A DNA stretch of 37,364 nt from NCBI GenBank assembly GCA_029259175.1, contig JAPDJH010000010.1:1-37364 (forward strand), given 5' to 3'. A model generated the notes under the pieces. It did not search any database. It worked only from the letters and a program-made list of their open reading frames with translations, and was not told where the DNA came from. The position numbers and the translations under genes are program-made. The DNA is from Hadesarchaea archaeon. GTDB taxonomy: Archaea > Hadarchaeota > Hadarchaeia > Hadarchaeales > Hadarchaeaceae. Below, piece after piece: positions 23,655-29,906 of this stretch; position 1 is the first letter of the stretch; every line of letters begins with the position of its first letter.

Positions 23655-24893
23655 GTGGGAGTGATCACTCTCTTCGATGGAGGAATCACCTCGGTCCCTG
23701 GTTTTCGCGCTGCCGGGGTGCGAGCAGGCATAAAGCGACGTGGTCTGGATCTCATGTTGATTCATTCGGTGGATGGCGCAGTCCCAGCTGCCGGCGCTTT
23801 CACCACCAATCGTGTGAAGGGGGCGCCAGTGATTCTCACTCAGCGACATCTCAAGGACGGAAAGTTGGGAGCGATTGTGGCCAACTCGGGCAATGCAAAT
23901 GTGTTCACGGGAAAGCGCGGACTGCGAGACGCTCGGCGCATGGCTAGCCTCACCGCAAAATTGCTTGGATTACGAGTGAGCGATGTCGCTGTGGCCTCAA
24001 CGGGTGTGATAGGACGTTATCTCCCTATGCGAGCAGTTGAGCGCGGAATTCGAATGGCGGTAGAGGAGCTATCCGATTCACGCGAGGCGGGTTTAGATGC
24101 GGCTCGCGCCATAATGACAACCGACACCGTGCCCAAAGAGGTCGCCGTAAAAGTTGAGCTCGCAGACGGAAAGATCGCCACTATAGCCGGAATCGCGAAG
24201 GGCTCTGGAATGGTGAACCCTCAGATGCGCACTGCCACTACTCTGACTTTTTTGACTACGGATGCTGCTATCACCGCTCGAGCGCTCAAACGCGCCCTGT
24301 CGCTGACTGTCGATAAAAGTCTCAACATGCTGAACATCGACAACGAAACCAGTACGAGCGACATGGTGCTCATCATGGCCAACGGACGTGCTCGCAACCG
24401 AAAGATCACTCTACAGAGCTACGACCCCAACTTCCAGGAAGGATTGGAGTGCGTGCTCACTCATCTGGCGTGGACGCTCGCGCAAGACGGAGAGGGCGCC
24501 TCTAAGCTCCTAGAGGTTCACATCAGGGGAGCGAAGACTCGAGACGAGGCGAGGATAGCTGCGAAGACCATTGTGGGATCTAATCTCGTGAAGTCAGCGA
24601 TCTTCGGCCGTGATCCCAACTGGGGCCGGGTGGTTGCGGCTTTGGGGTACTCGGGCGCACGTTTTGATCCGAGACGAGTCCGAGTGGGCATTGCCAGTGA
24701 GCGTGGAAGTGTATTGTTGGTTAAGGGTGAGCGGCCTCCCACCCGACGTCAGCTTCAGAGAGCGCGAGATATCCTTCGAAGCCGAGAGGTCGAAATTCAT
24801 GTAGATCTGGGAGTGGGAAAACAGCAGGCGGTTGCGTGGGGGTGTGATCTCACCTATGATTACGTCCGTATAAACTCCAAGTACACGACATGA
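23655..24893 (+). CDS. argJ: Glutamate N-acetyltransferase/ornithine acetyltransferase
   Basis: 412 residues from GTG 23655 (GTG 23661 also possible). It moves acetyl from acetylornithine to glutamate, recycling the acetyl group. The precursor cleaves itself at an Ala-Thr bond. Family blocks seen: GFRAAGVRAGIK, AGAFTTNRVKGAPV, ANSGNANVFTG, GVIG, TTDTVPKE (about 155-162), AKGSGMVNPQM (181-191), NWGRVVAALGYSG. The cleavage region reads MRTATTLTF where MATMLAF is usual: the Ala194-Thr195 bond is kept but two residues are added before it. It is 46 bp after argC, with a TATA-like TTTAAG near 23622, so it may also have its own promoter. Confidence 0.95.
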   Translation: MGVITLFDGGITSVPGFRAAGVRAGIKRRGLDLMLIHSVDGAVPAAGAFTTNRVKGAPVILTQRHLKDGKLGAIVANSGNANVFTGKRGLRDARRMASLTAKLLGLRVSDVAVASTGVIGRYLPMRAVERGIRMAVEELSDSREAGLDAARAIMTTDTVPKEVAVKVELADGKIATIAGIAKGSGMVNPQMRTATTLTFLTTDAAITARALKRALSLTVDKSLNMLNIDNETSTSDMVLIMANGRARNRKITLQSYDPNFQEGLECVLTHLAWTLAQDGEGASKLLEVHIRGAKTRDEARIAAKTIVGSNLVKSAIFGRDPNWGRVVAALGYSGARFDPRRVRVGIASERGSVLLVKGERPPTRRQLQRARDILRSREVEIHVDLGVGKQQAVAWGCDLTYDYVRINSKYTT

Positions 24894-24972
24894 TTTTTCT
24901 AGAAATCGCATAGATTTCGCGGGCAATGAGAGGTTAATATTGTGGAGCCTCACTAAGTTAGATGGGGAGCAG

Positions 24973-25338
24973 ATGTATCAATGGCGTCGGGGGAGGTACA
25001 GAGGACCGGGCAGACCCATGAAGCCTCGGTGGTTGGGGATTCGGCCTACCCCCCTGACCTTCATGCCTTTCGCCGGTCCCGGTGGCCCGCCCATTCCTGC
25101 CCGTGAGCCTGTTTATATGACGTATGATGAGTACGAGGCTTTTCGTTTGATCTACCACGAGGGGCTGAGTCAGGAGGAGGCAGCGCAGCGCATGCGGGTC
25201 TCGCGGGGCACCGTTTGGAGATGCTTGGAGAGCGCGAGGAACAAGATCGCATGCGCTTTGGTCGAGCGTCGTCCACTGGTTATTGCTCCCACTCCGCCTG
25301 CAGGTGAGAAGAACGAGACTGCGGGTAGCTTACGATAA
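24973..25338 (+). CDS. UPF0251 (DUF134) helix-turn-helix protein
   Basis: 121 residues from ATG 24973 (MYQWRRGRYRGPGRP), preceded by GGGGAG; an in-frame ATG-like codon further up gives 11 unneeded residues. Basic N-terminus, then the DUF134 block (YMTYDEYEAFRLIYHEGLSQ), and a sigma-70-region-4-like HTH (SQEEAAQRMRVSRGTVWRCL). The Pro-rich segment PFAGPGGPPIPAREP matches the family's PxxxxFxPxG spacer. These proteins are often encoded near NifX/MTH1175-type genes, which are present 4.6 kb downstream. It may regulate that cluster, possibly through the TGTGC palindrome at 28937. Confidence 0.85.
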   Translation: MYQWRRGRYRGPGRPMKPRWLGIRPTPLTFMPFAGPGGPPIPAREPVYMTYDEYEAFRLIYHEGLSQEEAAQRMRVSRGTVWRCLESARNKIACALVERRPLVIAPTPPAGEKNETAGSLR

Positions 25339-25401
25339 CGAGGCTCTGCCAGGATTTTGAGTGAGGCGTGGAAAATTTTGGGAGCCACACGGTTTCAACG
25401 A

Positions 25402-25863
25402 TTATGTGGCCTCTCCCGAGTTTTCGTGCCTGCCGGTCCTAACGAAGTGTTTGTAGCGTTCGATCCACTTTAACCCGGCTGGATTTTTTTGAACGAATTC
25501 CACAAACTTCCTTAATCGATTCATGGTTCTTCGGGTGACCACGTGCTCAATTCTGCACGCATCGATTTCGGCGGTTCTCCAATCCACGCCCAACAGCCTG
25601 AGGAAATCTATCAATGTTTTATGCCTCGTGCTGACTTCCTCGGCAACCCGGATTCCAGCGGCGGTAAGTGAGATATCTCCATACTTTCTATGCTTTACCA
25701 GCCCTTTTCTCTGCAATTTCCCGAGCATCTCCGTGACGCTAGGGGGGCGATGACCCAGAAAGGTAGCTATGTCCGATGTTCTGACTCGCCCCTTCTCCTT
25801 TGTGATAAAGTATATGGCCTCCACATAATCCTCCACACTCGTGCTGAACTTCTTTCTCATCAT
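25402..25863 (-). CDS. DtxR/MntR-family metal-dependent repressor
   Basis: 153 residues; ATG 25863 overlaps the feoA stop (ATGATG), the second ATG being in frame too. N-terminal winged HTH (TSDIATFLGHRPPSVTEMLGKL), then the dimerisation/metal domain with RHKTLIDFLRLLGVD and IDACRIEHVVTRRTMNRL, where C, E and H are in the positions of the family's metal site (C/M-x-x-E-H). No C-terminal SH3-like domain, so it is of the short MntR/archaeal type. It is co-transcribed with feoA and likely senses Fe(II), repressing the divergent feo genes through the TTAGG-N4-CCTAA boxes. Confidence 0.92.
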   Translation of the reverse strand: MMRKKFSTSVEDYVEAIYFITKEKGRVRTSDIATFLGHRPPSVTEMLGKLQRKGLVKHRKYGDISLTAAGIRVAEEVSTRHKTLIDFLRLLGVDWRTAEIDACRIEHVVTRRTMNRLRKFVEFVQKNPAGLKWIERYKHFVRTGRHENSGEAT

Positions 25864-26123
25864 GGGAATCTCCTCCCGATCGGCTTCACGATTACCTTCC
25901 GCGCCATCCCACGACCCATAGCAATCTGCAGTCCATTGCTTTCCACAACCAGTGGACCGCTAGAGGAGGACACCACGCGCAAATAGCACCCTTCTTTGAT
26001 TCCCCGAAGCGCCAGTTTTTGTCTTAAACCCTGTCCTCCTACGATCTGGATTATGACCCCGCCTTCTCCGGGTTTCAGGTCGCTCAGGAGCATCTTCTCA
26101 CGTTTGATTTGTTCTTCTTTCAT
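25860..26123 (-). CDS. feoA: FeoA-family SH3-like protein
   Basis: 87 residues from ATG 26123 (MKEEQIKREKMLLSDLKPG); the open frame upstream to 26168 crosses the promoter and is not used. SH3-like FeoA domain: LLSDLKPGEGGVIIQI, LRQKLALRGIKEGCYLRV, SSSGPLVV and a final RKVIVKPI. FeoA proteins bind or modulate FeoB in ferrous iron uptake; here the gene is paired with dtxR rather than feoB, so it may work in regulation or as a second FeoA. It diverges from the feoA-feoB operon. Confidence 0.9.
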   Translation of the reverse strand: MKEEQIKREKMLLSDLKPGEGGVIIQIVGGQGLRQKLALRGIKEGCYLRVVSSSSGPLVVESNGLQIAMGRGMARKVIVKPIGRRFP

Positions 26124-26131
26124 AAAAAATG

Positions 26132-26184
26132 TTAGGCGCACCGAAAATTTTAAAAACCATGCTTGCAAAATTAGGCATGCCTAA
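26132..26184. promoter_or_regulatory. Shared feo promoter with two DtxR-like boxes
   Basis: TTAGGCATGCCTAA (26171-26184) is a perfect 14-bp palindrome, and TTAGGCGCACCGAA (26132-26145) is a close relative of it. They flank the AT-rich core ATTTTAAAA (about 26147-26155) that can serve as TATA box in both directions. Each box sits over the expected start site of one operon. TTAGG...CCTAA is the half-site pattern of DtxR/IdeR operators, and a dtxR gene is adjacent. Confidence 0.75.
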
Positions 26185-26196
26185 AGGTGAAAAACG

Positions 26197-26424
26197 ATGA
26201 GAAAAAAACTGTCGGAATTGAAGCCGGGAGAAAGCGCCCGGATAGTCCAGATCGACCCTTCTGTCAAGAGCAGGATTGCAGGGATGGGTATAAGGGCGGG
26301 TGAAAAGGTGAAGCTGGCTTCCAGACAGCCTTTCCGAGGTCCTTTAGTGGTGGTGGTAAAAGGGAGGGAGACTTCGCTGGGAAAATCGCTTGCCAGTCTG
26401 ATCGTGGTAGAGGTGAAGGAATGA
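26197..26424 (+). CDS. feoA: FeoA, ferrous iron transport accessory protein
   Basis: 75 residues from ATG 26197, with GGTGA a few bases upstream. Full-length FeoA: KLSELKPGESARIVQI, SRIAGMGIRAGEKVKL, RQPFRGPLVVVVKG, and LASLIVVEV at the end. A small cytoplasmic SH3-like partner of FeoB. It overlaps the FeoB G-domain gene by four bases (ATGA) and leads the feo operon. The second FeoA of the locus lies divergently at 25860; the two share the SDLKPG/SELKPG start and the GPLVV strand but are diverged. Confidence 0.93.
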   Translation: MRKKLSELKPGESARIVQIDPSVKSRIAGMGIRAGEKVKLASRQPFRGPLVVVVKGRETSLGKSLASLIVVEVKE

Positions 26425-26960
26425 AAAAGATTCTGCTAGTGGGCAATCCAAACGTGGGCAAATCCGTTATGTTTAGCAGACTCTCCGGCGCGCGAGTCGT
26501 GGTTTCCAATTATCCCGGCACAACAGTGGATTACACGAAGAGCCGCATGCGAGTGGAAGGAAAGGAATATGAGATAGTGGATCTTCCGGGAACTTTCTCC
26601 CTTGAACCGAAAGACAAGGCCGAAGAGGTCGCATGCAAAATGCTGGAGGAAGCGAAGCCTCACACCGCCGCTGTTATCGATGTGATCGACGCAACAGCGG
26701 TAGAGCGGGGCCTGTATCTGACGCTGGAACTGATTGAGAGGGGTTATCCGGTTGTGGTTGCGCTCAACATGTCCGATGCGGCAAGAGACAGGAAAATCAA
26801 GATAGACGTGAAAAAACTGGAGCGAATATTGGGCGTCCCAGTAGTAGAAACCATCGCGACCACTGGGGCGGGACTCAAAGAACTCGTTTCCAAGATCGGC
26901 AAAGCAAAGCCGACGGATATCGAGGCCGTGAAGAGGAGACTTAGGAGGGAGAAAAAGTGA
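26421..26960 (+). CDS. feoB: FeoB G-protein domain (separate gene)
   Basis: 179 residues from ATG 26421. It contains all GTPase motifs of FeoB: G1 GNPNVGKS (7-14), G2 YPGTTVDY, G3 DLPGTFSL, G4 NMSD, and a short C-terminal helix ending in Lys/Arg. The chain stops just before the membrane part, which continues in a separate frame from GTG 26957 (GTGA overlap). In most organisms FeoB is one chain, so the transporter here is split into a GTPase and a channel subunit. Overlap with both neighbours implies stoichiometric expression. Confidence 0.92.
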   Translation: MKKILLVGNPNVGKSVMFSRLSGARVVVSNYPGTTVDYTKSRMRVEGKEYEIVDLPGTFSLEPKDKAEEVACKMLEEAKPHTAAVIDVIDATAVERGLYLTLELIERGYPVVVALNMSDAARDRKIKIDVKKLERILGVPVVETIATTGAGLKELVSKIGKAKPTDIEAVKRRLRREKK

Positions 26961-28210
26961 AGGCGAAAGCAAGATTGAGCGTGGACGAGCGCTGGGAGCT
27001 TGTCGATGAGATCTCCAAACGGGTTGTTCTGCGGGGAAAATACAAGCACACCCTCAAGGACGTTCTCTCCGACCTGAGCGTCCGTCCGGCCACTGGAATT
27101 CCCTTTATGATTGCCGTTCTGTACGGATTCTGGATGTTCTTTGGCGCCTTTGCCGGATTCTTCACAGACGGGTTGGCCGTGCCGTTTTTCGACGACCACT
27201 ACCTGCCGGCTCTCCAGGGGGCTTTTCCGGGAGCGGGGCCCACCATGGCGGAAAGCAGCCCTCTGTACATGATTTTGGTAGGGGACCCCAATGCGACCAA
27301 TTGTTTCGAAGCCTTCGGCGTTCTGACTTCGGCACTCTTTGTGGCGTTCGGTGTAGTTTTGCCGGCGATAGTCGCGTTCTACCTCATTCTCACCATTCTA
27401 GAGGACTGTGGTTATCTTCCTAGGCTGGCCACTTTGGCGGACACTGTTCTCCACAAGATAGGTCTCCACGGATTCGCGATAGTGCCCACCATTCTGTCTC
27501 TAGGATGTAACGTTCCGGCAGTCTACGGGTGCAGGGTTCTGGAAACTAAAAAGCAACGGTTTATGATGATGACCCTCCTCGGCGTTTTCATTCCGTGTGC
27601 AGCTCAAATCGGCATCATGAGAGAGCTCATTCCCCAGTACACTGGTCTCATACTCATCTACCTTTTCTTTGGGTTTTTTGCGATGGGTGCTCTTCTAAAT
27701 AAACTGATTCCCGGGCGATCTCCAGAAATCCTCATCGATGTCCCTCCCTATCGCTCACCCCAGCGGAGCAACGTGTTGAGGAAACTAGGGTTGCGCGTGA
27801 GACACTTCCTCAAAACAGCGGTTCCCTTCGTGATTCTCGGCGTTGTGGTGGTGAACCTGTTGTACTGGACAGGGGTGATAGATTGGCTGAGCCGAGTGAC
27901 CGAGCCCCTGTTCGTTGTTTGGTTCGGTGTTCCGGCGGCAACAGTGGGGGCGCTGGTGATGGCGTTCATGCGAAAGGACATGGCGGTTGGCATGCTGGGC
28001 GGACTGGCAAGCGCGGGGGTGTTGAGCACCGGTCAGCTGATCACCTCCGTGGTTCTCGTCTCCATATACTTTCCCTGCTTGGCCACCTTCATAATGATCT
28101 GGAAGGAAGGGGGAACGCGAGACCTGCTGAAATCGCTGGGAGTCTTGGCAACATCCTTCTTCGTATTTGGAGGACTCATGCACGCAATAGTGACGCTGGC
28201 GGGGGTTTGA
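26957..28210 (+). CDS. feoB: FeoB membrane domain (separate gene)
   Basis: 417 residues from GTG 26957. The start (SVDERWELVDEISKRVV) matches the helical spacer that normally links the FeoB G domain to the membrane. Then the two Gate motifs and nucleoside-recognition-like repeats: LEDCGYLPRLATLAD, LGCNVPAVYGCRVLE, FIPCAAQIGIM and later MRKDMAVGML. The gate cysteines (C in LGCNVPA and FIPCAAQ) are intact. About nine to ten helices; the Fe(II) channel. With the G-domain gene and FeoA it makes a complete Feo system. Confidence 0.93.
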   Translation: MKAKARLSVDERWELVDEISKRVVLRGKYKHTLKDVLSDLSVRPATGIPFMIAVLYGFWMFFGAFAGFFTDGLAVPFFDDHYLPALQGAFPGAGPTMAESSPLYMILVGDPNATNCFEAFGVLTSALFVAFGVVLPAIVAFYLILTILEDCGYLPRLATLADTVLHKIGLHGFAIVPTILSLGCNVPAVYGCRVLETKKQRFMMMTLLGVFIPCAAQIGIMRELIPQYTGLILIYLFFGFFAMGALLNKLIPGRSPEILIDVPPYRSPQRSNVLRKLGLRVRHFLKTAVPFVILGVVVVNLLYWTGVIDWLSRVTEPLFVVWFGVPAATVGALVMAFMRKDMAVGMLGGLASAGVLSTGQLITSVVLVSIYFPCLATFIMIWKEGGTRDLLKSLGVLATSFFVFGGLMHAIVTLAGV

Positions 28211-28211
28211 G

Positions 28212-28634
28212 ATGAGCGGGTACGCGTTTGCCAAAGTGTATTTTGGAGTGCTTGGCGCGACAATTCTGCTTTTTGGAATTCTCCAGTTCTCCACAGGCCT
28301 TTTCGGGCCTGAACTCTCAGCCGGAATTCTCACAGTCCCCCAAGACGTGTGGAGCGGGCTCATCCTGTTTTTTGCTGGTCTCTTCGTAATCGACGGGGCC
28401 CTCAAGCTCCACGACATTCATGGGCTTGGAAAAGCAGTAATGGGGTCGATTATGCTGTGGATCGTCGCCGGGTGTGATATCTTCGCTAGAATAATGACTC
28501 CGATCTTCGGCGAGGAGGGATGGGTGAACGCGCCAAATGGCTTTCTGAGCGTGTTCGAGCCCCCCTATGCCCCGGCGTTGTTTTTGCTTCCCTTTTCGCT
28601 GCTCATAGTGCACTTCATGAGAAAGTCCGGGTGA
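28212..28634 (+). CDS. Four-helix membrane protein of the feo operon
   Basis: 140 residues from ATG 28212, one base after the feoB stop. Four predicted membrane helices: about 7-28 (FAKVYFGVLGATILLFGIL), 43-63, 73-92 (VMGSIMLWIVAGCDIFARIM) and 113-135. No known domain is recognised, and I see no metal-binding His/Cys cluster apart from single residues. Its position between feoB and the FeoC-like gene, with no gap on the left and 7 bp on the right, links it to iron uptake, perhaps as an additional FeoB subunit. Confidence 0.75.
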   Translation: MSGYAFAKVYFGVLGATILLFGILQFSTGLFGPELSAGILTVPQDVWSGLILFFAGLFVIDGALKLHDIHGLGKAVMGSIMLWIVAGCDIFARIMTPIFGEEGWVNAPNGFLSVFEPPYAPALFLLPFSLLIVHFMRKSG

Positions 28635-28641
28635 GAAGGCG

Positions 28642-28899
28642 ATGATAAAGAAAGTTTTGCGCAGGATCAGGGAAGGGGGTGAGATGAGCACGGTGGCGCG
28701 GGATCTCGGTCTTGAGCGAGGCACCCTTCAAGCAATTCTTGAGATGGCAGTGAAGGAAGGGTATGTGGAGAAAGTGGAGCCCGCGTTGGGATGCGCTAAT
28801 TGTTCTTTCTGGAAGACGTGCGTGCAGCGAGGCGAGCAAGCTGAGAAAGCGAGGATGCATGTTTTGACACCCAAAGGGGAGGAATTCGCAAACACTTGA
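28642..28899 (+). CDS. FeoC-like winged-helix protein
   Basis: 85 residues from ATG 28642, with GAGAAGG upstream. Winged HTH (MSTVARDLGLERGTLQAILEM) followed by C51-x2-C54-x5-C60 in CANCSFWKTC, the loop that carries an oxygen-sensitive iron-sulfur cluster in FeoC. Bacterial FeoC binds FeoB and protects it from proteolysis; whether this one binds DNA is unknown. It is last gene of the first feo operon; a new promoter follows. Confidence 0.82.
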   Translation: MIKKVLRRIREGGEMSTVARDLGLERGTLQAILEMAVKEGYVEKVEPALGCANCSFWKTCVQRGEQAEKARMHVLTPKGEEFANT

Positions 28900-28923
28900 A
28901 ACGGCAAAAGCAAACCGAAAGTC

Positions 28924-28950
28924 TTTTATAGGATTATGTGCAATAGCACA
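28924..28950 (+). promoter_or_regulatory. Promoter and TGTGC palindrome before the W-rich gene
   Basis: TTTTATA (28924-28930) is a TATA box about 25 bp ahead of a likely start near 28953. TGTGC-AATA-GCACA (28937-28950) is a perfect inverted repeat between the TATA box and the start. It differs from the DtxR boxes at 26132-26184, so a different regulator is expected; UPF0251 is a candidate. Confidence 0.65.
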
Positions 28951-28968
28951 AATTGAAGGTGGTCCAGC

Positions 28969-29232
28969 ATGTGGTGGCCTTGGTATGGTTGGGGCAGAGG
29001 CTGGGGCGGACGCGGATGGTTCGGTCCCTGGCCAGGCAGAGGTCCTTTCAGCTACCTGCCTCCGTGGCTGAGACCAGGATGGCTATTCGGCAGAGGCGCC
29101 TGCTGGTGGCTCTTCGGTCCATGGGCGACCTGGTGGGGATACCCGTTGACGTACAGCTACTGGTACCCCTGGGCGTACAGTTACTGGTACCCGTGGATTT
29201 ATAGCTACGGCGTACCCTATCTCTACTGGTGA
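28969..29232 (+). CDS. Tryptophan-rich mini-protein
   Basis: 87 residues from ATG 28969, with GAAGGTGGT at 28954-28962. 19 tryptophans (22%) and many Tyr, Gly and Pro. There is no Asp, Glu or Lys, five Arg and a single Cys. The first half is built of (R)GW and PW units. The second half has YSYWYPWAYSYWYPWIYSYG, a direct peptide repeat also visible in the DNA (near 29153 and 29179). No normal membrane helix or signal peptide is evident, but the whole chain is strongly aromatic. It may be a compact aromatic-stacking protein, a cofactor scaffold, or a membrane-interface peptide. The N-terminal style (Trp/Gly-rich) recalls DUF5320-type proteins, one of which follows. Confidence 0.8.
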   Translation: MWWPWYGWGRGWGGRGWFGPWPGRGPFSYLPPWLRPGWLFGRGACWWLFGPWATWWGYPLTYSYWYPWAYSYWYPWIYSYGVPYLYW

Positions 29233-29242
29233 GGTGACAGCG

Positions 29243-29545
29243 ATGTGGTGGTGGCCACGGGGATGGCGCTGGATGTGGTTCATGAACCCGTACGCGATGT
29301 ACCCGGTATATCCACAAACCCAGCAGCCCACACAGACGGCCCAGCAACCGGCTCAACAGACTCCGGTCGCACCCTACTATCCTCCAGCTCCAGTGTTCTT
29401 TCCTCCACCGCCTCCACCCGAGCAGGAACTTGAAATGTTGGAGGCCTACAAAGCTGAGCTGGAAGAGGAGCTCAAAGGGATCGAGGCGCGGATAAAGGAG
29501 CTGAAAGATCAGCTGGGGAAGAGTTCGTCCTCTAGCGGGACGTGA
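29243..29545 (+). CDS. DUF5320-like protein: W-rich head, Gln/Pro linker, coiled coil
   Basis: About 100 residues starting MWWWPRGWRWMWFMNP at ATG 29243, with GGTGA upstream; an earlier in-frame codon adds three residues. The head (1-25) is Trp/Tyr-rich like the previous gene, the middle (30-65) is Gln/Thr/Pro-rich with a polyproline run, and the C-terminus (about 68-98) is a heptad-rich acidic helix, ELEMLEAYKAELEEELKGI. That coiled-coil end is the feature of DUF5320-like proteins often found near NifX-type genes. It is likely a partner of the W-rich protein, holding it in an oligomer. Confidence 0.75.
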   Translation: MWWWPRGWRWMWFMNPYAMYPVYPQTQQPTQTAQQPAQQTPVAPYYPPAPVFFPPPPPPEQELEMLEAYKAELEEELKGIEARIKELKDQLGKSSSSSGT

Positions 29546-29549
29546 TCCG

Positions 29550-29900
29550 GTGAAGCTGAAGATAGCGGTGGCAAGCCGGGGCACCCAGGGGTTAGCAGAT
29601 GAAGTTCCGGAGGTATTCGGAAGAGCCAAGATGTTCACAATCATCGAGGTGGAAGACGGAAAAATCAAGCGAGTAGAGAGCGTGGAGAATCCAGCCGCGA
29701 CTTACGAGTACGGTGCGGGCCCCATTGCCATCAAGTTCCTGGCGGACCTGGGCGTCGGGGTGGCGGTGGGCGCCGAATTCGGAGTGGGTGTTTCCACTCT
29801 GTTGGCTGACAAGAACATCAGGACCGTGAGGGCGCCTCCAGGGACAAAAGTTGGAGATGTCGTAGACAAGATTATAAGAGAGGCGGTTCAAGAGGGATAG
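29550..29900 (+). CDS. NifX/MTH1175-family cofactor-binding protein
   Basis: 116 residues from GTG 29550, four bases after the previous stop. A single dinitrogenase iron-molybdenum cofactor (NifX/NifY/NafY/MTH1175) domain: KIAVASRGTQGL, EVFGRAKMFTIIEVEDGKI, AGPIAIKFLADLGVGVAVG, then PPGTKVGDVVDKIIREA. Family members carry Fe-S or Mo-Fe-S cofactors; bacterial orange protein (ORP) of the same family binds a Mo-Cu-S cluster. The FGRA region replaces the common FGR-C or F-G-H. No nitrogenase structural genes are in the window, so nitrogen fixation is not implied. Confidence 0.85.
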   Translation: MKLKIAVASRGTQGLADEVPEVFGRAKMFTIIEVEDGKIKRVESVENPAATYEYGAGPIAIKFLADLGVGVAVGAEFGVGVSTLLADKNIRTVRAPPGTKVGDVVDKIIREAVQEG

Positions 29901-29906
29901 AGCCTT

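Noticed and set aside
28953..29204. The alternative plus-strand frame over the W-rich gene
   Set aside because: It begins with a TTG inside the expected SD sequence, gives an ordinary Val/Leu/Arg-rich translation with no domain, and does not fit the next gene's W-rich head.
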